A stretch of DNA of 64,000 nt from contig CM061096.1 of the NCBI GenBank assembly GCA_030770545.1, positions 13,559,501 to 13,623,500 on the forward strand, given 5' to 3'. The notes under the pieces are model-generated. The model was not told where the DNA came from, ran no database searches, and saw only the letters and a list, made by a program, of their open reading frames with translations. Shown piece by piece: positions 42,001 through 52,200 of this stretch. The first letter of the stretch is position 1. Each line of letters starts with the position of its first letter. Made by a program: the position numbers and the translations under genes. The DNA comes from Macropodus opercularis. Its lineage: Eukaryota; Chordata; Actinopteri; Anabantiformes; Osphronemidae.

Positions 42001-43547
42001 TATGCTAACATGGTGCTGGTGGTGTAGCTGGCGTCTCCTCCTTCCACATACTGCACTTGATTGGTGTACACATGTTGGACTGGTACTGGTGTGAGCTGCT
42101 GCTGGACCTAAAGAACACACACAATTATATAAACACAAAGATCCAGTAAAGCCTTGTCTGCTTAATTTTGAAACAGCAACCACACAGTTTTACATACAAT
42201 TATACTTTTCCATAAATCTACAGCAGAAGATTCCATTGCGTCCCTGACCTACTTGAAAAGTGGTAGTTGGAGCCTGCAGTTGTGGCTGATCTGGGCCTAT
42301 GCTGGTGACTGTAGGGTTGGCTGCTCTCTCTGTCTTTGTATGCACATAGTGCACATACAGAGATTGGTAATATGGAAGGAGATCCAAGGGGAGGTAGATG
42401 GGTATACCACAGTGCACTGATAACCAGGCAAGGTAATCTTGCTGTCCTATCGCATAACACGGCTGGTATTCTTCTATATTCCTGACTAATGCTGTCACCT
42501 GGGGGCTGTAAATGAGCTGGAAGCCATTGGAGGGAAGTTCAACCACAGACGTGATTAGTTGACTGATAATATGCCAACTTTTAAAATGTGAATATAACAT
42601 TTATCAGTGTTCACATGTGATTCCCCTTCGTACTGTAAGCTGTGTGTTTAACTTACCTCCTGGGTGATGTGAACAGGCTGTAGATTGGTGACACTGAGCT
42701 GCGTTCCTGGCTCAGTCTTGGCTATCTGAGAGGTAGCCTGTACTACAGACCTCTGTTGAGACAGAAACGCTATATAGTCTTAAGAGTCAGGGACTTCTTT
42801 AATTTTATGTCAGATTTGCGTGTGTGTATTATACCTGCTGAGCCGCTTGTACCTGCTGAACAACCTGTGTGGGAACTCCTGTCTGTACCACAGCCGGAGG
42901 GGGGCTAGAGTCTGACACACTATCGCTTGAGTGAAGCGAGCCTTCTGAAAGACAAAGGCGTAGCGCAGATATCTTCACAGGATGACACCAGTATATAGCT
43001 TTTATGACATGGTTCATATGCTGTTGATCCGAAATTGATCAGAAAATCAGTTGTACTTTATGCCATTCAGGCAAAGTAGTAAACCTTTTTTACGTCTGAT
43101 AGTTCAAGTTGCTAAACAAAAACTTGTATTATGGATAATAATTAAACACACAAAACGCCAAACGGATGTAATAGTATGTACTGTTCTGCATTTACCTGTG
43201 ACTGTGACAACAATATACTGAGGAGTGCTTTGAGCGTTTCCAGGCTGTGTGGGGGAACCCTGGATCTCTGCAGTCACATACTGAGTTTGAGCTGGCTGAA
43301 CCTGTGCTGTGGACTGGTCCTGAGCGGGCTTCTGACTGGTAATGGAAGCAGCTTGCTCAGTAGGGGGGGTTTGTCCTGTAGGTGTGACAATATTGGGAGT
43401 TGTCACAGTAGTCTGAATCTCAGCCAGAAACTGAGGAGCAGTTGCAGGGGTGGAGCTGGCGTCAGGTTGCCCCGGTGTGACAGCAACCCCAGCGGCCTGG
43501 GGCTGGGCTGCAGGCTGGATCTCACCTACGTAGGCTGAGGTGGCCAT
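36052..43547 (-). CDS. rfx1: Regulatory factor X1 transcription factor
   Basis: Seventeen exons give 903 aa: 43196-43547, 42835-42944, 42657-42752, 42010-42107, 41470-41893, 40610-40791, 39924-40043, 39686-39819, 39453-39571, 39250-39356, 39011-39162, 37771-37868, 37381-37530, 36838-37046, 36428-36581, 36302-36347 and 36052-36212. The N-terminal Gln/Thr/Pro-rich activation region (MATSAYVGE…QYIVVTV, TGVPTQVVQQVQ, QVQYVEGGD) precedes the winged-helix RFX DNA-binding domain (VQWLLDNYETAEG…GLRTRRLGTRGNSKYHYYG). Conserved domains B, C and dimerisation region (LPKSCLVLL, ASWVCRCEDRVVQRLEQDF, RDLTLRSAASFGSF) follow, and then an acidic run of eight Glu near the C terminus, typical of RFX1 rather than RFX2/3. 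It binds X-box sites as a dimer and regulates ciliary and immune genes. A 17-residue segment (SITEGEESSVPSADKK) precedes the DNA-binding domain. A 5' UTR acceptor lies near 43568. Confidence 0.95.
38119..38463 (-). mobile_element. tRNA-derived SINE-like insertion in an rfx1 intron
   Basis: A 345-bp element is flanked by the direct repeat GTAGTACA (38111-38118 and 38464-38471), read as a target-site duplication. On the minus strand it begins GGGCGGCGCGGTGGTG and contains A-box-like TGGTTAGCACTG and B-box-like GGTCCCGGGTTCC, the pol III promoter pattern of a tRNA-derived head. The body (GCTGGGATAGGCTCCAGC) is a phrase seen in many teleost interspersed repeats. I cannot assign a Repbase family. 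Confidence 0.7.
38605..38862. mobile_element. piggyBac-type MITE (TTAA target site)
   Basis: A 258-bp nonautonomous element is bounded by TTAA at 38601-38604 and 38863-38866. Its ends are inverted repeats of about 30 bp: the left begins CCCTTGTGGGGCCTTCGAGG and the right, reversed, begins ACCTTGTGCAGCCTTCGAGG. Further inside, GCTCAAAGCTCAAA is also matched in inverse order, so most of the element can fold into one hairpin. TTAA duplications and CCCTTGTG-like termini are typical of piggyBac elements. No transposase is encoded. It sits about 130 bp from the SINE in the same rfx1 intron. Confidence 0.85.
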
Positions 43548-45000
43548 TAGAAGAGCTGGGGATCACCCTAGGAAAAAAATGTGACACACACATTTGTACT
43601 TATTAGTGGTTCCCTGAGAACAGCATCGTGTGTTCTGACTAAATATACAACAAATCACTGAGAGAGAAATACTAATGAAAAATAGTGAGGCCATTATATT
43701 TATTTCTAATATCATTATTCTGCGGCTGTAAAGATAATGTCTTGGACAATATAAATGAATATGGGCATTTCAGTATAAATGTGGCTGTTGTTAATATCAC
43801 AAAGGCACAAGGGAGGAGTAATGAAAGGAAACGATCTGAGCAGTGTCTTCTTACCTGTAATGTGATCACAAAGCCAATGGTCTTTCACATTTACAGGTTT
43901 GCAGGTATGACAATAGCTCGAGCTGATAAATCCCTTACATAGATTTAGCGATTTATTCCCTGACTCATTGTGAAATAAATAGACCTCTGGGTTCTTTTTT
44001 TTCCCCGCTGATGGTGAATTATATGTTTGAAGCTGCTCATATGGCAAATCAACCGCTACGTTTGTGGAATCACCTGTAAAAGCGCAAGCCCTCGCCTGGC
44101 CACGCCCATTTCACGTTAAAACCCACGGCTTTCTAAGCCTACAGTCGTCTGGCCGTTTTAACGGTGGCCCTTCCTCACCGGTAACTTCAGAACTGTCTGG
44201 GTAGCAACACTGTAAACTTGACTACCTTTTAATTTCTTGGCCTTGCTGTTTGGTAGTTAGCATAATGTGCACAGAGACTTAATTTTGTGTCCTCGCAGAC
44301 AGGAGAGCGTAGCGTGTGAAGCCGCTTTGGACGGCGGCTAAAATGCTTTTAAAGTAAGATCGAGCCGCATTGTGCACTCGTTCCGCCAGCCTTAGCGAGC
44401 CTGTCGTGACAGCACTGACGCTAGCTATGTAGCAAGGTAACACGGGCAGCAAGCTAACTGGTCTCTACAGCAACCGCCATTTTGTACGTTTTGCATTTGA
44501 CATCGCCATAACAACGGCCTGCTTGAGTATGCATCTGTGGCTGCGTCGTCATGGCAGGCAAAATTCAATGTTACCCGAATGAGTGGCGGCCACAAACCGC
44601 CCCATTCAAGAAGCAGACTCGACCGATTATCACTACGGCGGTTAGCTTGCAGGCTAAGCTCAGCTAGCACTGGGAGACAGTTGCCTGTTATGGCTACTGA
44701 AACAACAAGGGAAATAAGCAATAGCACAATTCAGTTGAAGCATTAGTGGACATAAAATATATCCTATGTGTTAATAGCTTCACCTCTGGTTTCACGTATG
44801 TATTTCCTACCGGTAAAAAGTCTTCTTTTAATTTTATGGCGGATTCAGTTGTTGTTGTTGTTGATTCTTGTTGCTGGGTTCTTGTCGCCAGGGCTACCGT
44901 GGCTATGGCGCTTCGTCCTCACCAGGGCAACTGTTGCTACCCACCCGGTCCCTTCCCTCCCCCTTTGCTGCCGTGATTGGCTGAGCACTGCCAAATTATC
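43548..45000 (-). promoter_or_regulatory. rfx1 5' UTR intron and CpG-rich promoter region
   Basis: A 3' splice acceptor near 43568 shows a noncoding first exon upstream. CpG-richer sequence from about 44050 to 44950 is the likely promoter. No TATA box was evident on the minus strand. Boundaries are approximate. Confidence 0.4.
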
Positions 45001-46500
45001 TTAAAGCCACACGGTCACCGGCGTTTTACTACAAAGCCTTTCACGCCCATTTGTGCACAATCCTTCTCTATCATAGATATGAACATTTCTAACCAAGGTG
45101 GAGGCTTTGCCGTGAAAGTCATAAACTGATCTTAATGCTTGTCAAAATTCAGCAGTTAGTGCATATAGCCAATACATCTAATAGACTGTACATATAGATA
45201 TGCAGTCTGTGAACAATCTATAGTCTATAACAATAAATTCACTGTGGCTGTGTTTCTAATAATTTTTGTTATAACAATATTTCTGACAAGTATACGCTTA
45301 TTTCCAGCATCTACACACTATGTCAAAATACATGTGTTTCTGTAGACAGAGCAGAAAAAAGTGTAAATAACCCAGTTACCACCTGTATAATCAGTTGACA
45401 GAGTCACTTTTTGCCAACATTAAAGAGGAAATATACATGACAGCCCCTGCCATATGTGTAAATATAAAAATAAATTGGCGTATTCGGCAAGTGCGTGCAC
45501 TGTTAGTAAACTAAAGCATTGTAAAAGCATGGTCCATACCCTTTTATTATTCTTGTGACCGCCAAAGGTCCCTTTGTTAATGAGTGGCACAGTGGACACT
45601 ATTCTGAAATGCCATTTAGTTTGCTTGTTATCGTCACATTATTAAATATTCATCTTCCCCATTGTAATTTCCTAAACGGACGACCTTTGACTATGAGGAT
45701 ACACAGATAAAAAGGTGTTTTATGTTAGTCTGACTCATAATAAGACTTCTATGTTATCTAACTTTGAAAATGTCACTGTACCTGTCTCAATCCTCCTAGT
45801 TCACCTTTTTGCAAAGATGTGACAGAATTAACAAATCAAGAGAAAAGGCAAATTATATTGGTCAGGGCCATGTGTAGGAAAATTGGCAGAGCTAATATAA
45901 ATAATTATGATATTGGTCACAATAGCTTAAAAGTGTGTAATGCAATAGAAAACACCAAGCAGACTACATCTTTGAAAATGATTATATTATAACCACTCAT
46001 TTGAACTCAATCATTTGAACAAAAACATAACACCATTACCTTTGTCATAAGGTAGTGTTAATGAACCATATAGTCATGTGGATATGAGTGTGCATTCTTT
46101 GACCATTGTCTAGATTGATTTATCCATGTTTCTTACACAACATTGAAGACATGACATGATGTGGGACCAAAATAATGATTTTGCAGTTGATAGTGCTTTT
46201 TACATATAGGTCCTTCCCACATATAGCTGGAGAGAATTGTAACATGTTAAGTTTATTCTTTCACATAGTGTCATGCTGTTTATGTATTAAAGTGGGGTCT
46301 CATGAAGTCATACTGTGAGACATTATAGATGGTAAATTGCTTCAAAATGCTGAAACACAATTAAATCGTCGTGGCCTCTGACATATTCGTTATTTACGCC
46401 ACCTTTGGTCCCCTTTTTGTCTCCATAAAGGTCCCTGACTGTATCTCTCTTTGAAATCTGCTGTTCACGCACAGAAGGTTTGCATGCGTAGTATGCATGT
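45001..46500. other. AT-rich intergenic spacer between rfx1 and rln3
   Basis: I see no gene, repeat family or RNA here. Confidence 0.5.
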
Positions 46501-46524
46501 CTCTCTTTTAGGGCTACAAACCCC

Positions 46525-46532
46525 TTTATAAA
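46525..46532 (+). promoter_or_regulatory. TATA box of rln3
   Basis: TTTATAAA lies about 130 bp upstream of the rln3 start codon. This spacing fits a TATA-driven, tissue-restricted promoter with a short 5' UTR. Confidence 0.6.
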
Positions 46533-46658
46533 CCACACCTGGGTCACAGAGAATGTCATAGCGCTTGCAAACAGGGAGACAGAAAGCAAAGTGCTGCTGA
46601 AAGAAGAATCTCCTGTCATATTAAGCACTTCTTGCTTGCTTCCTGTACCTGGGGTGCT

Positions 46659-47657
46659 ATGTGGAAAGCAGTGGTGCTGGCTGTGTGTCTGCTGGTGGCT
46701 GGGGTTCAGCCCATGGAGGATCCATCCTATGGGGTGAAACTCTGTGGTCGTGAGTTTATCCGGGCAGTGATCTTCACTTGTGGAGGCTCACGATGGAGAC
46801 GATCACTCAGGAGTGCAGGTGAGACTGACAGACTACCTTTGCCTTGTTTGACCTTATGATTTCACTCATCTACATCTGAAGATGGCTAAATCATATTTGT
46901 TCACTATGGCTTTATGATTTAAAATATTAATTATATATTACTATTGATTTTCCCGGATGACTCTGAATATTTGCATTGTTCTGTGTTTACCATCTTTGGC
47001 TTATTTGTCATTGTGTGCAGTTGTAGATAAAATTAATAATAACTTCATTGAAGGGGAGAGGACATCATAAAGGACAGATTATAGTGGTATAATGACAGAA
47101 TACTACTACAACAACTGTGTTTAGTGTGAATGGTTACTGTTTGTGGAGTGAACAATAATAAAAACACCTCATAAAGAATAATCAAAAGAATATTATTATA
47201 AGTTTATATGGCATTTTATTGGTACATCGCATACAGTACATTTGGCATTTCGCTGTGCATATTCTTTTCATCATGCGCTGATCAGTAATTTTTCATTTAA
47301 TAACAATGCAGATAACAGATTATGATTTACCCTTCATGATAATCTCAAATATTATTCATCCATTTTGCAGCAGATGTTTTAGAGGACCCATTCAGCTCCC
47401 GACAGGAGGAATACTCAGATGGTTTTAGTCAAAGCTCAGTAGTAGAGAGTCTTCTCCAAAGGAACAGGGATCAAAGCTTTGCTTCCAGAGACAACCAGGA
47501 TGGAGTGTTTGCCAGACCGGCTCGTTCTTTCATCACTGAGGAGATCCTGGAAGCACTCCGCAAGGCTGACCGCAAGGGCCGGGATGTGGTTGTGGGTTTG
47601 TCCAATGCCTGCTGCAAGTGGGGCTGCAGCAAAAGTGAAATCAGTTCCCTTTGCTGA
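46659..47657 (+). CDS. rln3: Relaxin-3 prepropeptide
   Basis: Two exons (46659-46818 and 47371-47657) give 148 aa, close to the 142 of human. The first ATG of the frame is MWKAVVLAVCLLVAGV, a signal peptide. The B chain is nearly invariant (LCGREFIRAVIFTCGGSRW, with the RxxxRxxI receptor-binding pattern), followed by basic RWRRS. A variable C peptide follows, then basic residues (RKADRKGR) before the A chain DVVVGLSNACCKWGCSKSEI. The six cysteines of the insulin fold are all present. The single intron splits the C peptide as usual in the relaxin family. The mature two-chain neuropeptide signals through RXFP3-type receptors in the brain (nucleus incertus in mammals). The gene lies between rfx1 and il27ra, as in human. 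Teleosts have rln3a and rln3b; I cannot decide which. Poly(A) signal AATAAA at 47877-47882. Confidence 0.96.
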
Positions 47658-47889
47658 GAATCTAACTTCTTCATCTCAACAAATAGACACACAATTGAGC
47701 ACGCATACATTCTTCCTTTGATTCCAGTGATCATACATATGAACCAATTTGATATTCTTTCAGTGTCTTTTAGTTAAATAGTGATGCCTTAAATGTTTTA
47801 TTTTTCATATCTATGAAGTGTATGGTAAGGACTGCAAAGTATTTATTTATTTTAACAAAAATTATTCTAGAATTTTAATAAACAGCCTT

Positions 47890-48360
47890 ATTCTGTGGTA
47901 ACCAAATGGTTCTGTTCTTCCAACCCATACATATTTGTGTTATTCAAATGTTTGCCTTATGTATATGAGAACTCAAGGGAATAAAATACTTTATTAAAAC
48001 CATTTGGTCATAATCACTAAAACGTCTACTTCTAATGTCTATTCACGTTTTATCTTGTTTTAGGCAGTACACGTCTTTCCACAATAACAAGGCTTAAAAA
48101 TTATCTCACTGAAAAGGTAGTTATACTGTAGAAGAGACATTTTTAGAAAGATATTTTGGTAAAAGTACTTTTTGTTCATATGCTAATGATGACAGAAGCT
48201 ACAATTGTTGTGTTTCCTTACAAATGCCAAATCATGTTTAGGCAGCATTTTACATCATTCATCTATTATCATATCATTCAACATTCATCATTTAGCAGTT
48301 ACGTATTGTGAGGAATCGCCAAATAAATGATAAAGACAACAAATAAAGAAAAAACGAACA
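47890..48360. other. Intergenic, no feature seen
   Basis: AT-rich sequence downstream of rln3 with no recognised gene or repeat. Confidence 0.5.
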
Positions 48361-48369
48361 CTAATGTTT

Positions 48370-48707
48370 TTATCGTGGACTTTCTTCCTCGGTTGCTTTG
48401 GGCAAATTTTTCAAGTTGGGTTTGCTTGGCTTCTTTTTAAAGGAAATCCTTGCCAACAACTTGTGTTGATCTAAAGCATGACAGTGAACCTCCGAGTTAA
48501 ATGGTGCGCTCCACATGTGCGGTAGTCTCGTTTCACACCTCGCTCCTTTACGTCAGCACGCGTTTGCTTGCCACCACTTACACAATGTGCTGAAGACAAC
48601 GCTGACATATTCACTGAACTGAAACCAACACCAAAGGAGCGCAAAGTAGCACTGCCTTGAATAAAGACGGAAACCAGTAAATCACCAGACGCTGCTAAAG
48701 TAAACAT
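48370..48707 (-). CDS. Possible small spliced gene, head-to-head with il27ra
   Basis: On the minus strand a good donor (GTAAGT, exon end 48582) and acceptor (TTTAG, exon start 48470) bound a 111-nt intron. The downstream exon 48370-48470 keeps one long open frame with protein-like lysine-rich content, YQHKLLARISFKKKPSKPN, ending …EEESPR before TAA. Splicing joins it to an upstream frame reading FALLWCWFQFSEYVSVVFST, a hydrophobic stretch like a membrane segment. However, that frame has no ATG between its upstream TGA and the splice site, so the start is unresolved. The ATG frame at 48707 would not continue into the same downstream frame. A TATA-like TTATAAAA lies on this strand near 48808-48816. 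I recognise no family. It may be a small membrane protein lacking its first exon here, a noncoding transcript, or chance. Confidence 0.25.
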
Positions 48708-48839
48708 GGTCCTACTTGGGATTATTGTATCTGGTAGATGTACCTGTAGTTTGTAAACGTGTTTGTCATCTTCTCATTTACATGCGATGGTTGTAAAAAA
48801 AAGTAACTTTTATAATTGAAAAACCGACGAACTTGCGCG

Positions 48840-49258
48840 AGCTTGCGGTGTCAACCACGCCCCTGGAAATGGGCGGAGCTAACGGGCATAGTACGTGAGC
48901 GGACCTGCTTTGGTGTGTTTTCAATGTAATAGCTAAGCTTCGTGCCGCACCAGCGTTAGCTTACACGTTTATTTGACGCATTAGTGAATCTAATAAGGAT
49001 GCGTATGCGGCGAAGTATCGTTAAGCCAAACCTGAGACTGGACGGAGTCAGTGCAGTGAGTGCGCATGTTATGTGCAAAAGTAGTCTTAAACTAGTTTTA
49101 CGCTACTCTTACGTGTTGGTTAGCTGACTATTAACGCCAACAAATTAGACAGACACAGCTGATACGGACTATAGCCTGGCTGCTGTGAATGGACGCGTAT
49201 TTACTGTATGTATGTGTGTGTGTTCTCCATAGACCCTAGAGCCCCGGGTCCAAATGTA
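48840..49258 (+). promoter_or_regulatory. il27ra-like promoter and 5' UTR
   Basis: CpG-richer sequence precedes a noncoding exon that probably ends at 49055 (donor GTGAGT). An acceptor (CCATAG) lies before 49232, 27 bp upstream of the start codon. Confidence 0.45.
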
Positions 49259-52200
49259 ATGGCCACACTCAGGGCAAGGTGGCTTCTGTCCATCTTGCTG
49301 TTCAGTCTGACACATCGGTTTGCCAACGCAGGTAGGTTGATTCAACTGTCCGCAAACCGGCTAGAAGGACAGCTGGTTTATATTTTAACTAAACATGTAT
49401 GTATATAACTTGCCTTAACATTTAAATGGTATACAACTTTAATTCATAAAAGTATAAAATGGTTATTTTATATATTGGTTTGCTCATGTGGAATTTGTTG
49501 GGTTTCTATATAGTTGTATTTCTTAATTCTGTGCCTTGACATGACTTTTGTTGTCAATTGGCACTATATAAATAAATTGAATTCACTTTGTTGATTCCAA
49601 AATAATCTACAGTTAATACTACCGCCTGCCTCTACTACGTACTAAGTGAAGAATGGCTGTCATGATAACAGTGACATTGTTTAATATGCATTGCATTTTC
49701 CCCAGGCTTAACACAATTGATGACCTTTACATACCAGTACTGTAAATGCTGTCATCTTTACACTGGACGTAAACGGTTTGGTAATTTGTCATTTGTCTAT
49801 AGTTAAAAGGAAGCAGTGGCAAAGTGTGTATGTCATTTGGACCAGAAAGATCAAAGTGCTTGTTTCCGGTTACTGGCAGCGTGTTTCCCTGCAATGAGTT
49901 GTGTGCAGGCTGAACTGATCACAGCTAGACAAGCATAGACTTACAAGAAATGGGTAAAGGTGACAGTCTTGTGATGAATAGAAAATAAAGGTGTGTGGGT
50001 TTTCGGGGATGGAGAGATGCATATATATGAGTGGATCAGTTATTCCTGTATTTTCCTTTTGGTTAATCTCTGATCTATATCTGTTGCTTTCTAGTATTTT
50101 TTTCATCACATTTGTGATATATTTGTTGCTTCTTTCTGTGATAAGTAATCTGTTAATTAATATATTAATTCTAAGTCTATGCAGTACATTTCTTATTTAT
50201 TAAAGGGTAGTTCACAATAATTTAAGCATTTCTACCTACAGCTTGTAGTGCAAGTTTGTTTTTGTAATTTCTTCAGTTTCCATAAATCTTTTTTACTTTG
50301 TTGTATGACTCATATCATCCTGGAAGTGAAACAGTGTCACAGGGGCCCAGTACGTCCGCACAATGTGACTCATTATGGAAGCATATTGGATTAGACCTTT
50401 CGGTGTGTGCAATTTACTGCTCTTGTATACTATGAGCCTGTAGAAGTGCTTACTGTGTGAGTATTCTGGAAAGGACAAAAGTTCTAGAAGTTATATAGGC
50501 CAGGACACTGCCTTGCCATTTTACTACTCAGGTACTTCCCTAAAATATAGGAATTTAGGAGTCTTGTACTAGTACTAGTTTTGTGCTAACATGTAGTTTT
50601 TGTTTTTTAGTTTCTCCTGCTTCTCCTTCTGATCTTGAGTGCTTTTTCCTATGTGATGAAAACACCTGTGCGGTGGATATTTACTGTACGTGGAATCCCA
50701 TGTTGGACCCTCAGATCCCAAGTAACTACAGCCTGCACTGGGAGACCGCAAACAATGAGTACAAACACCCTGAAATCTTCATTGTCCTAATCTTCTCAGA
50801 GCTTTACAATTTTCGTGACAGTAATATGAAAACTCGGAGAGCCCTTCTGATTTTGTCTTTTTCACTTGTAGGAAGGGTTATGTGATCAGCAATACCAGAT
50901 GTAATGGTTCTATCCACCGTGAACACTTCCAAAGGAATGAAGAGCTTAATGTTTGGGTTGAAGTTAAGAACCAACATGGGTCTTCCAGATCTCAGAAGGT
51001 TACATTCAACACAGAAGATATAAGTAAGTCAACCCCTAATTGAACTATTTATATTTTCTATTCTAAATATTGTAAAATTGTTTTGATTAAAGTGCTAACT
51101 CAAATTAAATTTCTAATGGCTTTGTGTTCTCGTATTCAGACAAGCCACCCCCCCCTAAGATCACATTAAGCCATGAGGAGTCGTCAGAAATCGAGTGGAA
51201 GTCTACATGCCAGAGTCACCTTCCTATCAGATCTTGTGAGGTTCGGTATCGGACTGAGGCAAATCCAGTTTGGCTTCCAGTAAGTATTTTTTTTAAATCC
51301 TGTTCTCTTTTGTTCTATTTTTTTTATTAACCTTACCCCTATTGTGTTGTAATGTATATTAGCATCATGTAGACAGTGCACATAAATGGAAAAGTGAATA
51401 AATGAATCTCCTGAAATTCACTGTCGTTAGAGGACCTGTACACTGGTAATTGCTTAAACCTTTGATGACTGAATGCTTTCTCAAGCTCTGCTCCTTTCCT
51501 CTTCTTCACAGCCTGAGGATGGGTTCATAGAGCGCTACACGTTGGATGACTCTCAGTCCTGCACAGTCTTCGAGTTTCAAGTTCGCTGTGCATGTAGAAA
51601 AAGCAAGACAAGTGACTGGAGTGAAATACTTAGAATACCTTTCCTAGAGACAGGTAAGTCCTCATTTATGACATGGTCTGAAAACACTGCTTTGGAAAAG
51701 AAATTATTAAATTAAAAAATAAAAAATAAAAATTATTTGTGTGTGTAAATACAAATGCCTAGATTTAGTTAAGTGGTGACTAGATGGATAAAAAACTGAT
51801 ACCTCACTTTGTATAGTAAATGTGCTGGCATGACCAGCTTGTTTTCCCTCTTTGCAATGAGCTATAGTAACTGCTACCAATGCTAGCATTTGGACCAAAG
51901 GGTTTTGCCTAACATTTGTACAGAAACCTAAGGTAACGTAAGGCACAGGATCGAGTGGGTTTCACTTCCATAAAGAGTTATTCATTTGTGTTGAAACGTG
52001 ACCACCTTTACTTTCACTTTTCCTTTTCAATCAGATGGTATAGTCTATTATAATAACAATGTCCTCAGTCATAATAACCATTGTCTTTGCTAAAACTAGA
52101 AACCACTGAGTTACACAAGTCTCTCAGTTTTGTTTCCAATCCTTGCCTCTCTTGTTTAGCCCCTACGGGACAGCTGGATATATGGAGGGACTGTGGGGTT

